Positions 42,020 through 49,791 of a DNA stretch of 64,000 nt are shown here, in pieces. The position numbers and the translations under genes were made by a program. How positions within the stretch are numbered: the first letter of the stretch is position 1; each line of letters starts with the position of its first letter. The DNA is taken from NCBI RefSeq assembly GCF_020297055.1, contig NZ_JAIXCQ010000001.1, positions 62,001-126,000 of the forward strand, written 5' to 3'. The notes beneath the pieces were generated by a model that was not told the DNA's origin, searched no databases, and saw only the letters and a list, made by a program, of their open reading frames with translations. The DNA is from Isoptericola luteus. Lineage in GTDB: Bacteria > Actinomycetota > Actinomycetes > Actinomycetales > Cellulomonadaceae.

Positions 42020-43201
42020 TCAGCCGACCCGCTCGGAGTCGTCGGACGCAGCGGCCCCCGGCGTGGCGGTGTCGTCGCCGTCGTCCCCCGCGATCCCGGA
42101 CTGCAGACCTGTGAGCTCGGCGTCGATCCCCGCGGTGTCATTGCGGTTCGCCCGGACCGACGAGACGAAGGCCGCGGCGATGAACACGATGCCGATCAGG
42201 CCGATGACGATCTCCGGGATGTCGAACGCGAGCGTCAGCACCAGCAGGGTGGCGAGCGCGCCGATCGCCCAGTGAGCGCCGTGCTCGAGGTACCGGTACT
42301 CGGCGAGGGTGCCCCGCCGCACCAGGTAGATCGTCATCGAACGGACGAACAGCGCTCCGATGCCGAGGCCCAGGGCGATGATGATCGGGTCCGGCGTGAT
42401 GGCGAAGGCGCCGATGACGCCGTCGAACGAGAACGTGGCGTCCAGGACCTCGAGGAACAGGAACATCGAGAACGCGGCCTTGCCGGCGAGGAGCACCTGG
42501 GCCCCGGCTCCGCCGGCCCGCGTGGCCTCGAGGGCCTCCTCCTTGGCGGCCTCCTGGTCCTCCATGACGGAGGCGAGGCCGTTGACGGCGATGTACACGA
42601 CGATGCCGAGCAGGCCGGCGAACAGGACGGTGGCGCGCAGCTCGGGTTCGACGAGGAGCTCTGCGGCGAGCAGGAGCGCGACACCGGCGGTGACGGTGGC
42701 GAGCTGGTCGAGCTTGCCGATGCGCAGCAGCGGCTTCTCGATCCAGGACAGCCACGTGGACTCCCGCTCGGGGTCGAAGAGGAAGTTCAGGAACAGCAGC
42801 AGCAGGAACATGCCGCCGAACGCCGCGATGCTCGGGTGCGCCTGCTCGAGCAGGTAGCCGTAGGTGCCGGGCTCGTGCGGGTCGCCCTTCGCCAGCGCGA
42901 GCTGGACGGCCTCGACGGGGGTGACCCCGCCCGTCACGCAGACGATGACGAACGGGAAGACGAGCCGCATCCCGAAGACGGCGATGAGGATGCCGACGGT
43001 CAGGAACATGCGCTGCCAGAACTCGTTCATGCGTGCCAGGTACTTGGCGTTCACGGCGGCGTTGTCGAACGAGAAGACGATCTCGACGACGATGAGGATA
43101 GCGGCGAGCCAGACGGCGCCCCAGCCCTGGTAGAGGTAGGCCACGACGAGCGCCGCCACGAGGGCGAGGATGTCCCACTTGAAATGTCGAAGGGTGTCCA
43201 T
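42020..43201 (-). CDS. DUF475/TerC-like integral membrane protein
   Basis: This 393-aa membrane protein has about nine hydrophobic spans. The TerC-type motifs VVEIVFSFDNAAVNAKYL (about residues 38-55) and LFLEVLDATFSFDGVIGAF (about 255-273) each carry the Asp within the membrane and the FSFD core shared with TerC and cation exporters. The Alx/TerC group handles Mn and Ca in other bacteria. The C-terminal 50 residues are hydrophilic. ATG at 43201 has AGGAAGAG upstream. In the operon it is the likely membrane anchor or ion channel for the TerD proteins. Confidence 0.88.
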   Translation of the reverse strand: MDTLRHFKWDILALVAALVVAYLYQGWGAVWLAAILIVVEIVFSFDNAAVNAKYLARMNEFWQRMFLTVGILIAVFGMRLVFPFVIVCVTGGVTPVEAVQLALAKGDPHEPGTYGYLLEQAHPSIAAFGGMFLLLLFLNFLFDPERESTWLSWIEKPLLRIGKLDQLATVTAGVALLLAAELLVEPELRATVLFAGLLGIVVYIAVNGLASVMEDQEAAKEEALEATRAGGAGAQVLLAGKAAFSMFLFLEVLDATFSFDGVIGAFAITPDPIIIALGLGIGALFVRSMTIYLVRRGTLAEYRYLEHGAHWAIGALATLLVLTLAFDIPEIVIGLIGIVFIAAAFVSSVRANRNDTAGIDAELTGLQSGIAGDDGDDTATPGAAASDDSERVG

Positions 43202-43232
43202 GAGTCTCTTCCTGAGATGAAGGGGGCGGCCG

Positions 43233-43820
43233 TCAGCCGGCGAACAGGCCGAACTCGGTGAGCACGCCGGCGAGGCCGCTGGTGTACCCCTGGCCGATGG
43301 CGCGGAACTTCCACTCGGCTCCGTGGCGGTACAGCTCGCCGAAGACCAGCGCGGTCTCGGTCGAGGCGTCCTCGCCGAGGTCGAAGCGTGCCTGGGTGTC
43401 GACGTTCGCCGCGTCGTCGGCGTCGTAGACGCGGATGTACGCGTCGGACACCTGACCGAACGTCTGGCGGCGCGCGTCCGCCTCGTCGATGCTGGCCAGG
43501 AAGACCACGCGGTGCGCCTCGGCCGGCAGCGCGGCGAGGTCGACGGTGAGGGTCTCGTCGTCGCCGTCTCCTGCGCCCGTGCGGTTGTCACCGAGGTGGG
43601 AGACCGCACCGCTGGGGTCCTTGGTGTTGTTGTAGAAGACGAAGTGGGCGTCCGAGAGCGCCTTGCCCTGCTGGTCGACGACGACGGCGGAGGCGTCCAG
43701 GTCGAACTGCGCGCCGTCCGTCGTGCGCGGGTTCCAGCCCAGGCCGACGCCCGCGTGCTCGAGCCCCGGGGCGACCTTGGTGAGCGAGATGTTCCCGCCC
43801 TTGCTCAGGTTGATGGTCAT
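43233..43820 (-). CDS. terD: TerD-domain protein (paralogue 3)
   Basis: This 195-aa canonical TerD protein has MTINLSKGGNISLTKVAPGL at the start, GLGWNPRTTDGAQFDLDASAVV with the first calcium site, HLGDNRTGAGDGDDETLTVDL with the second, and the family C-terminus WKFRAIGQGYTSGLAGVL. It is about 65% like its neighbour at 43840 by eye, so the two arose by tandem duplication. All acidic ligands look intact. Confidence 0.93.
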   Translation of the reverse strand: MTINLSKGGNISLTKVAPGLEHAGVGLGWNPRTTDGAQFDLDASAVVVDQQGKALSDAHFVFYNNTKDPSGAVSHLGDNRTGAGDGDDETLTVDLAALPAEAHRVVFLASIDEADARRQTFGQVSDAYIRVYDADDAANVDTQARFDLGEDASTETALVFGELYRHGAEWKFRAIGQGYTSGLAGVLTEFGLFAG

Positions 43821-43839
43821 GATGCTGCTTCCCTTCTGG

Positions 43840-44427
43840 TCAGGCGGCGACGAGGCCGTAGTCGGCGATGACGCCCGCGAGGCCGCTGGTGTAGCCCTGC
43901 CCGATGGCGCGGAACTTCCACTCGCCGCCGCGGCGGTACAGCTCGCCGAAGACGAGCGCGGTCTCGGTCGAGGCGTCCTCGCCCAGGTCGAAGCGGACGA
44001 CCTTGGCGTCGTTCAGCGGGTCGTCGCCGTCGTAGACGCGGATGTAGGAGTCGGACACCTGGCCGAAGTTCTGCCGCCGGGCGTCCGCGTCGTGGATGCT
44101 CACGAGGAAGACGATCCGGTCCGCGGCCGGCTCGACGGCCGAGAGGTCGACGTTGATCGTCTCGTCGTCGCCGTCACCCACGCCCGTGAGGTTGTCGCCC
44201 TGGTGGACGACGGTGCTGGCGGGGTCCTGGAGGTTGCCGTAGAAGACGAAGTGCTGGTCCGAGATGGCCTTGCCGTTCACGTCCAGGAGGATCGCGGAGG
44301 CATCGAGGTCGAACGGGGCGCCGTCGGTGGTGCGCGGGTCCCAGCCGAGACCGACGCACGCGTGCGTCATCCCGGGTGCGACCTTCTCGAGCGAGATGTT
44401 GCCGCCCTTGGCGAGGCTGACGGTCAT
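43840..44427 (-). CDS. terD: TerD-domain protein (paralogue 2)
   Basis: This 195-aa canonical TerD protein has MTVSLAKGGNISLEKVAPGM, DPRTTDGAPFDLDASAIL, HQGDNLTGVGDGDDETINVDL and the C-terminus WKFRAIGQGYTSGLAGVI. Calcium ligands are intact. The ATG overlaps the stop of the preceding proline-rich gene (ATGA, 44424-44427), and 19 bases separate it from the next terD. Confidence 0.93.
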   Translation of the reverse strand: MTVSLAKGGNISLEKVAPGMTHACVGLGWDPRTTDGAPFDLDASAILLDVNGKAISDQHFVFYGNLQDPASTVVHQGDNLTGVGDGDDETINVDLSAVEPAADRIVFLVSIHDADARRQNFGQVSDSYIRVYDGDDPLNDAKVVRFDLGEDASTETALVFGELYRRGGEWKFRAIGQGYTSGLAGVIADYGLVAA

Positions 44428-45302
44428 CGAGGGATCCCTTCGTGGGGGTGGGTGTGGTTCGGAGGGAGCGGGACCTCTGCCGAGGCCCAGGCGATCGCGT
44501 CGTAGCCGTACGCCGACACCACGTCACGGAGCGTCCCGCGGATGCCGTGACCGCCCTCGGCACGCAGCACGAGGCAGCCGCGCGCGACGTGGCCGGTGAG
44601 TGCGACGCCCAGGCGGTCCCCGGACAGCTCGACGTCGACGCGCGCGCCGGTGGCCGTCGTCGTGACGAGAGTGCCCTCGGCGCCGCGGACGAGGACGGCG
44701 AAGCGCGTGATCTCGTCGAGGTGCCCCAGGTCCACGCTGACGTGGTCGTCCCGGCGCGAGACGCGCGGGTGGGTCGCCCCGGGTCCGTGGCGTGGGGTGC
44801 CGGTCGTGAGCACGCCCTGGATTCCGCGAACCTCGTAGGCGACGGCGAGCTCGGACGCAGCGGTCGAGACGACGCGGCACTCCAGCGCACCGAGACCGCT
44901 CGCGGCACGCGGGAGCATGGCGAGCGGGTCGTCCTCGCTCAGGCGGCGGTGCTCGCCCGCCGCGAGGGAGGGCACGCCCACCAACGGCGCCGGCAGTGGT
45001 GGCCGGGTCGGACGGCGCACCGCGGCCGGGGGCACGGCGGGGGCGGCGGCCATCAGCGGCTTCGGTGCGGGCGGGAGGTGAGGTGTCGTGAGGGCCGGGG
45101 CGGCTGCCAGGGGCTTCGGCGCGGGCGGAAGTGCGGAGGCCAGCGACGAGGTGGCGGAGACCTCCGGGGCGGGGAGCTCTGGGGCGGACAGCTCCAGGGC
45201 GGCGGGTGTCGGGGCGGCAGGTGCCGGGATGGCGGCACGCACGGGTCGCCGACGCCGGAGGAAGCCGAGGTCGGTGCGCGTCGTCGCTAAGGAGCCGGTC
45301 AC
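44424..45302 (-). CDS. Pro/Ala-rich protein of ter operon, unknown, possible degenerate TerD-like C-terminus
   Basis: This 292-aa protein starts with GTG overlapping the TerD stop (GTGA, 45299-45302). Residues about 20-135 are low-complexity Pro/Ala/Leu (PAPEVSATSS, PPAPKPL twice). Residues about 150-290 are folded-looking: GALECRVVSTAASELAVAYEVRG, DHVSVDLGHLDEITRFAVLVRGAEG and RGTLRDVVSAYGYDAIAWA. The VSVDLGHLDEITRFAVLV stretch is placed and patterned like the VDLSAVEPAADRIVFLVS strand of TerD, so a degenerate TerD fold is possible; the acidic ligands are missing. I do not recognise the family. Confidence 0.65.
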   Translation of the reverse strand: MTGSLATTRTDLGFLRRRRPVRAAIPAPAAPTPAALELSAPELPAPEVSATSSLASALPPAPKPLAAAPALTTPHLPPAPKPLMAAAPAVPPAAVRRPTRPPLPAPLVGVPSLAAGEHRRLSEDDPLAMLPRAASGLGALECRVVSTAASELAVAYEVRGIQGVLTTGTPRHGPGATHPRVSRRDDHVSVDLGHLDEITRFAVLVRGAEGTLVTTTATGARVDVELSGDRLGVALTGHVARGCLVLRAEGGHGIRGTLRDVVSAYGYDAIAWASAEVPLPPNHTHPHEGIPR

Positions 45303-45862
45303 AGCGGCAGGCCGAACTGCCGCGTGATGCCGACGACGCCGGAGGCGTGCCCCTGCCCGACGACGCGGAACTTCCAGTGCTCGCGATGCCGGTAGAGCTC
45401 GCCGAGGACGACGGCGCTCTCGGTGGTGAGCTCGTTCGCGAGGTCGACGGACTGCAGCAGCGCCGTCCCCGACCTCCCGTCGAGGACGCGGACGACGCAC
45501 GTCTTCAACTGGTTCAGGGTGCGGCGCTTGGGGCTGCCCTCGTTGAGGTGGAGCACGAAGGCGATGCGCTCGACGTCGGCGGGGACGAGCGGGAGGTCGA
45601 CCTCGATCTGCTCGAGGTCGGCGTCGCCGGGGTCTTCGCCCACGGCGACGGACCGGTCGGCCGACACCATCTGGTTGAAGTAGACGAGGTCGTCCGCAGA
45701 CCGCGCCGCGCCGCCCGCCCCGCACAGGATCGCGGCGAGACGGAGGTTGTCGGCCAGGGCCGGGTCGATCGCCGGGTCCCAGGCGATGCCGACGACCACG
45801 TGTTCGAGGCCGGGCACCTCGCGGGTCAGCGAGACGTTCGCCCCGCGTTGGAGCGCTGCCAT
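45299..45862 (-). CDS. TerD-domain protein (paralogue 1), degenerate calcium sites
   Basis: This 187-aa protein keeps the TerD frame (LQRGANVSLTREVPGLEHVVVGIAWDP, ESAVVLGELYRHREHWKFRVVGQGHASGV) but the calcium motif DLDASA is NLRLAAIL, and GDGDDE is reduced to EDPGDADLEQIEVDL. It therefore may not bind calcium and could be a structural partner of the intact paralogues. ATG at 45862 directly abuts the preceding stop codon. Confidence 0.85.
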   Translation of the reverse strand: MAALQRGANVSLTREVPGLEHVVVGIAWDPAIDPALADNLRLAAILCGAGGAARSADDLVYFNQMVSADRSVAVGEDPGDADLEQIEVDLPLVPADVERIAFVLHLNEGSPKRRTLNQLKTCVVRVLDGRSGTALLQSVDLANELTTESAVVLGELYRHREHWKFRVVGQGHASGVVGITRQFGLPL

Positions 45863-46390
45863 CTAGAGGTCTCCCTCGGTGAACTTGGTGGCCAGGAAGA
45901 TCGACTGCGCCTCGAGCGCGCGGGCGTCGTCGTCGCGCACCGCCGCCAGGCTGTGCTGGACGGACTGGCGCATCGACTCGAGCTGTTCGAGCAGCTGTCG
46001 GCGGGCGTCGTCGGCGTCGGCGCGACGGGCGCCGTCGAACCGGGCGAGCGTGGTCGGGAGGTAGTCGCGCAGCAGGCCGTTGAGGGCGACGCGGCCGTGG
46101 ATGTCGAGCCGCCCGTCGTCCGCCGTGGCCAGGATCTGCCGGGCGCCGTCGGTGATGAGCCGGGCGATCACGGTGCCCTCGGCAGGCAGTGTGCCGCCGG
46201 CGCGGTCGATCGCGCGCTCGACGACGATGACCTGCTCCGCCAAGGCGCGCGGGTCGTCGTCCGGCAGGACGGTCGCGTTCACGCGTGCTGCGACGGCCTC
46301 GGTGACGTTCTCCTGGGTACCGCGGAGCCGGGAGAACAGCCGCGCGACCCGCCCCGTCTCCGGGGCGGGTGCCTGGTGTGCCGTGCTCAT
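45863..46390 (-). CDS. Unknown helical protein between telA and terD
   Basis: This 175-aa protein is not recognised. It is predicted almost wholly helical: PRALAEQVIVVERAIDRAGG, EGTVIARLITDGARQILAT, HGRVALNGLLRDYLPTTLARF and a C-terminal coiled-coil-like segment ARRQLLEQLESMRQSVQHSL. The ATG overlaps the telA stop (ATGA, 46387-46390), so it is likely made together with TelA, itself a long helical protein; a direct complex is possible. Confidence 0.72.
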   Translation of the reverse strand: MSTAHQAPAPETGRVARLFSRLRGTQENVTEAVAARVNATVLPDDDPRALAEQVIVVERAIDRAGGTLPAEGTVIARLITDGARQILATADDGRLDIHGRVALNGLLRDYLPTTLARFDGARRADADDARRQLLEQLESMRQSVQHSLAAVRDDDARALEAQSIFLATKFTEGDL

Positions 46391-47565
46391 CCGTCGATCG
46401 AGCGCTGTGCCCGGTCGAGGTACGGCTTGGCCCGAGCGACCTGCTGCTCGAGGGTGCCGATGGTCGCAGCCATCGACTCGGTGGCCTGGGCGCGGAACGT
46501 GTCGACGGCGTCCATGGTGGCGAAGACGTTGTCGAACGCGGCCTGCAGCTTCTCGACCTCGATGGTGCTCTCGGCGGCCTGCTGCTGGATTGCGGCACCC
46601 TGCTGGCGCAGTTGGAGCGACGTCGACTCGATGAGGCTGCTCGTCGTCGAGTTGAGCGCGTTGACCTGGTCGAGCACCAGCTTCTGCTGGCCGAGCGCCT
46701 GCGACACGATGACAGCGGTGCGCAGCGCCGCGATCGTGGTGTTCTGCGCACGGTCGACGCCGCGGATGAGCTCCAGGTTGTTCTTGCGGATGAGGTCCAT
46801 CGCGAGGTAGCCCTGGACGGAGACCGCCATCTGGGTCATGACGTCCTGGTTGCGCTGGCGCACGGTGAACAGCACGTCGGAGCGCAGCGCCTCGGCGGTC
46901 TCGTTCTCCCCGGCGTACTCGAGCTGGGCGATGCGGTCGACGACGGCAGCGTCCACAGCATCCAGCTCGACCTTGAGCTCGCCGAGCTTGTTCATCGTGT
47001 CCCACATGCGGCCGCGCTCGACCTCGATCGCCGCGTTGTCCTTACGCAGCTCGTCCTGCCCGGAGGCGAGCGAACGGATGATCGCGTCGATGTGCGACTG
47101 CGCGGACTGGTACTTGGCGAAGTACTTGTCGATCTTGCTGCCGCCGGGCAGCCACTTGAGGACCTTCTTGACGCCGGTGAGGTCGGCGCGGTTCGGGTCG
47201 AGCTCGGTGACGGTGTTGCGCAGGTCGACCAACGTCTTGCCGACCTTGCCCTGGGGACTCTTGTCCGACGTCTGTGCGGCGGGCCGCTCGAGCATGCGGT
47301 TCGAGGCCTGCGCCGAGGCGCGCATGTCACGCTCGCCGAGCGTGCCGAGGGCGGACACCTTCGCCGTGAACTCCGGGGACCGGGGGTCGAGCGCGGACAG
47401 CTGTGCGACGAGACCCTGCGCCTTGGTGGTCGCCTCGGAGGCGTGCGCGACGACGGCGGGGTTCTGGGCGATCGTGGCAACGGCCTGGTCGTCGGTGACC
47501 TGCGGGGCCGCCGTCGGAGCCTCGAGCACGAGGGCGGGCGTCGTCCCGGTGGGCGCTGTCGTCAC
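46387..47565 (-). CDS. telA: TelA/KlaA family toxic-anion resistance protein
   Basis: This 392-aa TelA family protein is nearly all helical: LSALDPRSPEFTAKVSALG, GKTLVDLRNTVTELDP, the conserved center VLKWLPGGSKIDKYFAKYQSAQSHID and KNNLELIRGVDRAQNTTIAALRTAVIVSQAL, a family hallmark. TelA members are linked with tellurite, colicin and phage resistance and with antimicrobial tolerance; the mechanism is unknown. It is the first gene of the 12-gene operon. The GTG at 47565 has AAGGAG 6 bases upstream; the ATG at 47571 touches AAGGAG directly and is less likely despite being the usual choice. Confidence 0.9.
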   Translation of the reverse strand: MTTAPTGTTPALVLEAPTAAPQVTDDQAVATIAQNPAVVAHASEATTKAQGLVAQLSALDPRSPEFTAKVSALGTLGERDMRASAQASNRMLERPAAQTSDKSPQGKVGKTLVDLRNTVTELDPNRADLTGVKKVLKWLPGGSKIDKYFAKYQSAQSHIDAIIRSLASGQDELRKDNAAIEVERGRMWDTMNKLGELKVELDAVDAAVVDRIAQLEYAGENETAEALRSDVLFTVRQRNQDVMTQMAVSVQGYLAMDLIRKNNLELIRGVDRAQNTTIAALRTAVIVSQALGQQKLVLDQVNALNSTTSSLIESTSLQLRQQGAAIQQQAAESTIEVEKLQAAFDNVFATMDAVDTFRAQATESMAATIGTLEQQVARAKPYLDRAQRSIDG

Positions 47566-47601
47566 TGCCATCTCCTTGGTACGGGTGTACAAGCAGCCAG
47601 G

Positions 47602-47633
47602 AACGTAACAATGGGGCACTTGTAACACCAAGT
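47602..47633 (-). promoter_or_regulatory. Promoter and palindrome upstream of telA (ter operon)
   Basis: On the minus strand TTGGTG (47631-47626), an 18-base spacer and TACGTT (47607-47602) form a promoter. The -35 lies inside the inverted repeat ACTTG-N6-CAAGT (47618-47633). A second, imperfect CTTG...CAAG pair lies between the -10 and the start codon. Confidence 0.5.
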
Positions 47634-47731
47634 ACCTGTGGGCGTTTTCACCCGGTTCCGGCAAGCGGGGTATATCACGTCGAGATGTAGCCGATTTGTG
47701 ATGTCCGCCTGATACGTCGCGGCTGGGCGGG

Positions 47732-48478
47732 TTGGGCGGGCCGGTCACCCATCCCGCCCCGCCGCCGCAGGGTGGCCAGCCTCCGCACGGCGACCAGGCC
47801 CACGCCAACCCGCCCTACGGTCAGCCGCAGATGCAGCAGCCCCCGGCGCCGGAGAAGCGCAAGAGCTGGTTCGCCCGCCACAAGGTGCTCACGGTTCTGG
47901 GTGCGGTCGTGTTCGTGTCGGTCATCGGTGCCAACCTCGGAGGCGGGGACGAGGACGGCGCCGGCACGGCCGCCGTCGTGCAGGACGAGGCGGCGACTCA
48001 GGACGACGCCGCTGCCGCGACCGAGAAGGGCGAGACCGAGAAGGACGAGGTCGCGAAGGCCGAGGAGGCCGACGCCGAGAAGGCTGCGGCCGTCGGGGAC
48101 CCGGTCAGGGACGGCAAGTTCGAGTTCACGGTGACCGAGCTCGAGGACGGCGTGCGGGAGATCGGCGACGAGCTCCTCAGCCAGGAGGCCCAGGGCCGGT
48201 TCGTGCTCGTGCACATGACGGTGGAGAACATCGGCGACGAGGCACAGTACTTCGACGGCGACAGCCAGGAACTGATCGACACCGAGGGGCGCACCCACTC
48301 CGCGGACACGGCGGCAGCGATCTACCTCGGCGACTCCAACAGCTTCCTCAACGAGATCAACCCGGGCAACAAGGTCGAGGGCGTCGTCGTCTTCGACCTC
48401 CCGAAGGACGCGACCCCGCAGAGCCTCGAGCTGCACGACTCGATGTTCTCTGGTGGGGTGCAGGTCAACGTGAAGTGA
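47732..48478 (+). CDS. Membrane-anchored DUF4352 (telokin-like) protein
   Basis: This 248-aa protein has a Pro/Gln/Gly-rich cytoplasmic N-terminus (PPPQGGQPPHG, YGQPQMQQPPAP), one membrane span at about residues 50-69 after KRKSWFARHK, an acidic Ala/Glu/Asp linker, and an extracellular DUF4352 domain at about 125-248 (DGKFEFTVTELEDGV, GRFVLVHMTVENIGDEAQYFD, NKVEGVVVFDLPKD). DUF4352 has an Ig-like telokin fold of unknown role. The start is uncertain: TTG at 47732 is given because no ATG or GTG fits. It is divergent from the ter operon. Confidence 0.75.
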   Translation: MGGPVTHPAPPPQGGQPPHGDQAHANPPYGQPQMQQPPAPEKRKSWFARHKVLTVLGAVVFVSVIGANLGGGDEDGAGTAAVVQDEAATQDDAAAATEKGETEKDEVAKAEEADAEKAAAVGDPVRDGKFEFTVTELEDGVREIGDELLSQEAQGRFVLVHMTVENIGDEAQYFDGDSQELIDTEGRTHSADTAAAIYLGDSNSFLNEINPGNKVEGVVVFDLPKDATPQSLELHDSMFSGGVQVNVK

Positions 48479-48486
48479 CCTCGGCG

Positions 48487-48525
48487 CGGCGGCTCTGACC
48501 AGGCGGTGACCGGTCAGAGCCGCCG
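48487..48525 (+). terminator. Hairpin terminator after DUF4352 gene
   Basis: A perfect 14-bp stem (48487-48500 with 48512-48525, arm CGGCGGCTCTGACC) lies 8 bases after the stop codon, with an 11-base loop. Confidence 0.8.
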
Positions 48526-48638
48526 AGCGGGTGCGGGTGGGCTTGCCGCCGCTGAGCGTCGTGTCCGTCACCGGACTCATCAGGACGCCGTCGCCCGGAT
48601 CGTCCGCCGGCCTGGCGGGCTCTGGGTCTCCTCCCACA

Positions 48639-48678
48639 GCTGACGAAAGGCACAGCTTGGAGCTGATGATTCGTCAGC
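48639..48678. repeat. Inverted repeat GCTGACGAA...TTCGTCAGC
   Basis: Nine-base perfect arms (48639-48647, 48670-48678) are separated by 22 bases, about 45 bases upstream of the hypothetical gene at 48724. Further GCTGA-type copies lie nearby (near 48662 and 48687). It may be a regulatory site or a boundary remnant; there is no gene here. Confidence 0.4.
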
Positions 48679-48723
48679 CGGCGTGAGCTGACGCGGCCAG
48701 AACCGCAGCTCAGGATCGACATC

Positions 48724-49188
48724 ATGAACAAGAACACGACTCGACCGCCCGTCGATCTACCCGACTTCGCGACCGCTCCCGGTGGCCTGCCGTACGCCGT
48801 GCACTTCGGGGTTCCGTACCTGCACGTGATCGAAGCCCTGCGACGGCTTCGCCGAAGCCGGGAGGCCGTACGGGCGGACGGTGACGGATGGTTCGTCTGG
48901 GCAGAGGCGCTGGGGCAAGCGGGTAACGACGACACGACGTTTCACGTGGTCGCGTCGACGACGAACGTGGTGCGGACGCTGCGGATGATCGTGTCGCTCG
49001 GGGTCCCCCTGGTGGAACTCGGCCAGCGCGGCTGTGCAACCAGGCCCGGGGTGGTAGTCATCGTCACCGATCCGCTCGACAGCGAACTGGACGTTGCCGA
49101 AGTCACCGAGGACTGGCTCGCGTCGATGACGACGGACTGGCTGCGTCGTGATCAGTGGCGTCAGAGCGGCGGGATCGAGCGCCCGTAG
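48724..49188 (+). CDS. Hypothetical protein, accessory region
   Basis: This 154-aa protein is not recognised. It has a mixed alpha/beta look: LPYAVHFGVPYLHVIEALRRLRRSREAV, DGDGWFVWAEALGQAG, TFHVVASTTNVVRTLRMIVSLGVPLVELG and PGVVVIVTDPLDSELDVAEVTEDWLASM. No signal peptide or membrane span is seen. The ATG has no strong ribosome site. The gene converges on the nuclease-like gene and overlaps its end by 28 bases. Confidence 0.55.
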   Translation: MNKNTTRPPVDLPDFATAPGGLPYAVHFGVPYLHVIEALRRLRRSREAVRADGDGWFVWAEALGQAGNDDTTFHVVASTTNVVRTLRMIVSLGVPLVELGQRGCATRPGVVVIVTDPLDSELDVAEVTEDWLASMTTDWLRRDQWRQSGGIERP

Positions 49189-49748
49189 CCGAACACGTGC
49201 ACGCTCAGTACGTCGACTTCGCGACGGTCATCGCCGAAGAAGGCCCCGAGCCGCTGAGCGACGCGGATGAAGGGTTTCTCGCGAGCGTTGCCGTTGGCCT
49301 GCCAGTTCGCGATCGGAACGATGAGGAACAGGTGCTGTGCGTCGACGGCGATGTGCGCTTTCCAGAGGTCCTTGAGGTCGTGGTTGTTGTTCACGGTGCC
49401 GCCGCGTTCCACCTCCGCGAGGATTCCGCGCTCGGCGCCCAGGCTGTAGTAGAAGTCGGGCCGCGCACGGGTCACGAAACCGTCCTGCGGCGTGAGGACA
49501 ACTTCCTGTCCGAACCCGAGCGTGCCGCACAGCAGTTCGGCAACGATCGTCTGCACGTCCATGCTTTTCGCGCCGTGCACGTGGACACGGTCGATCTGGG
49601 CCGAGCGTTGGTCGAGGTGAGCGCTCAGTTGGTGCGCCAGGTCGTCGACGCGACGAAGCTCGACGGCTTCATCCGTGGAGACGGCGTGCCGGGCGTAGCG
49701 GACGTAGCGGCTCACCACAGGAACGCCGCCGATCATCGAACTATCCAT
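49161..49748 (-). CDS. Hypothetical protein with PD-(D/E)XK nuclease-like core
   Basis: This 195-aa protein is of unknown family. The central segment reads RARPDFYYSLGAERGILAEVERGGTVNNN (shown in part in the findings), i.e. an Asp in RPDF followed about 14 residues later by E-V-E on a strand, the spacing and order of a PD-(D/E)XK nuclease site, and then HDLKDLWKAHI and a hydrophobic strand HLFLIVPIANW. This is suggestive only. ATG at 49748 has AAGGAG 5-6 bases upstream and is preferred to the frame start at 49766. It lies between an unknown gene and a toxin-antitoxin pair. Confidence 0.6.
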   Translation of the reverse strand: MDSSMIGGVPVVSRYVRYARHAVSTDEAVELRRVDDLAHQLSAHLDQRSAQIDRVHVHGAKSMDVQTIVAELLCGTLGFGQEVVLTPQDGFVTRARPDFYYSLGAERGILAEVERGGTVNNNHDLKDLWKAHIAVDAQHLFLIVPIANWQANGNAREKPFIRVAQRLGAFFGDDRREVDVLSVHVFGYGRSIPPL

Positions 49749-49791
49749 CGACTCTCCTTGCGGCATCGGTATTCACCCGGTCGGTCGCGCG

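Noticed and set aside
48639-48678. Inverted repeat as an integration attachment site or transposon end
   Set aside because: No second copy, transposase or target duplication seen near it; kept only as an unexplained repeat.
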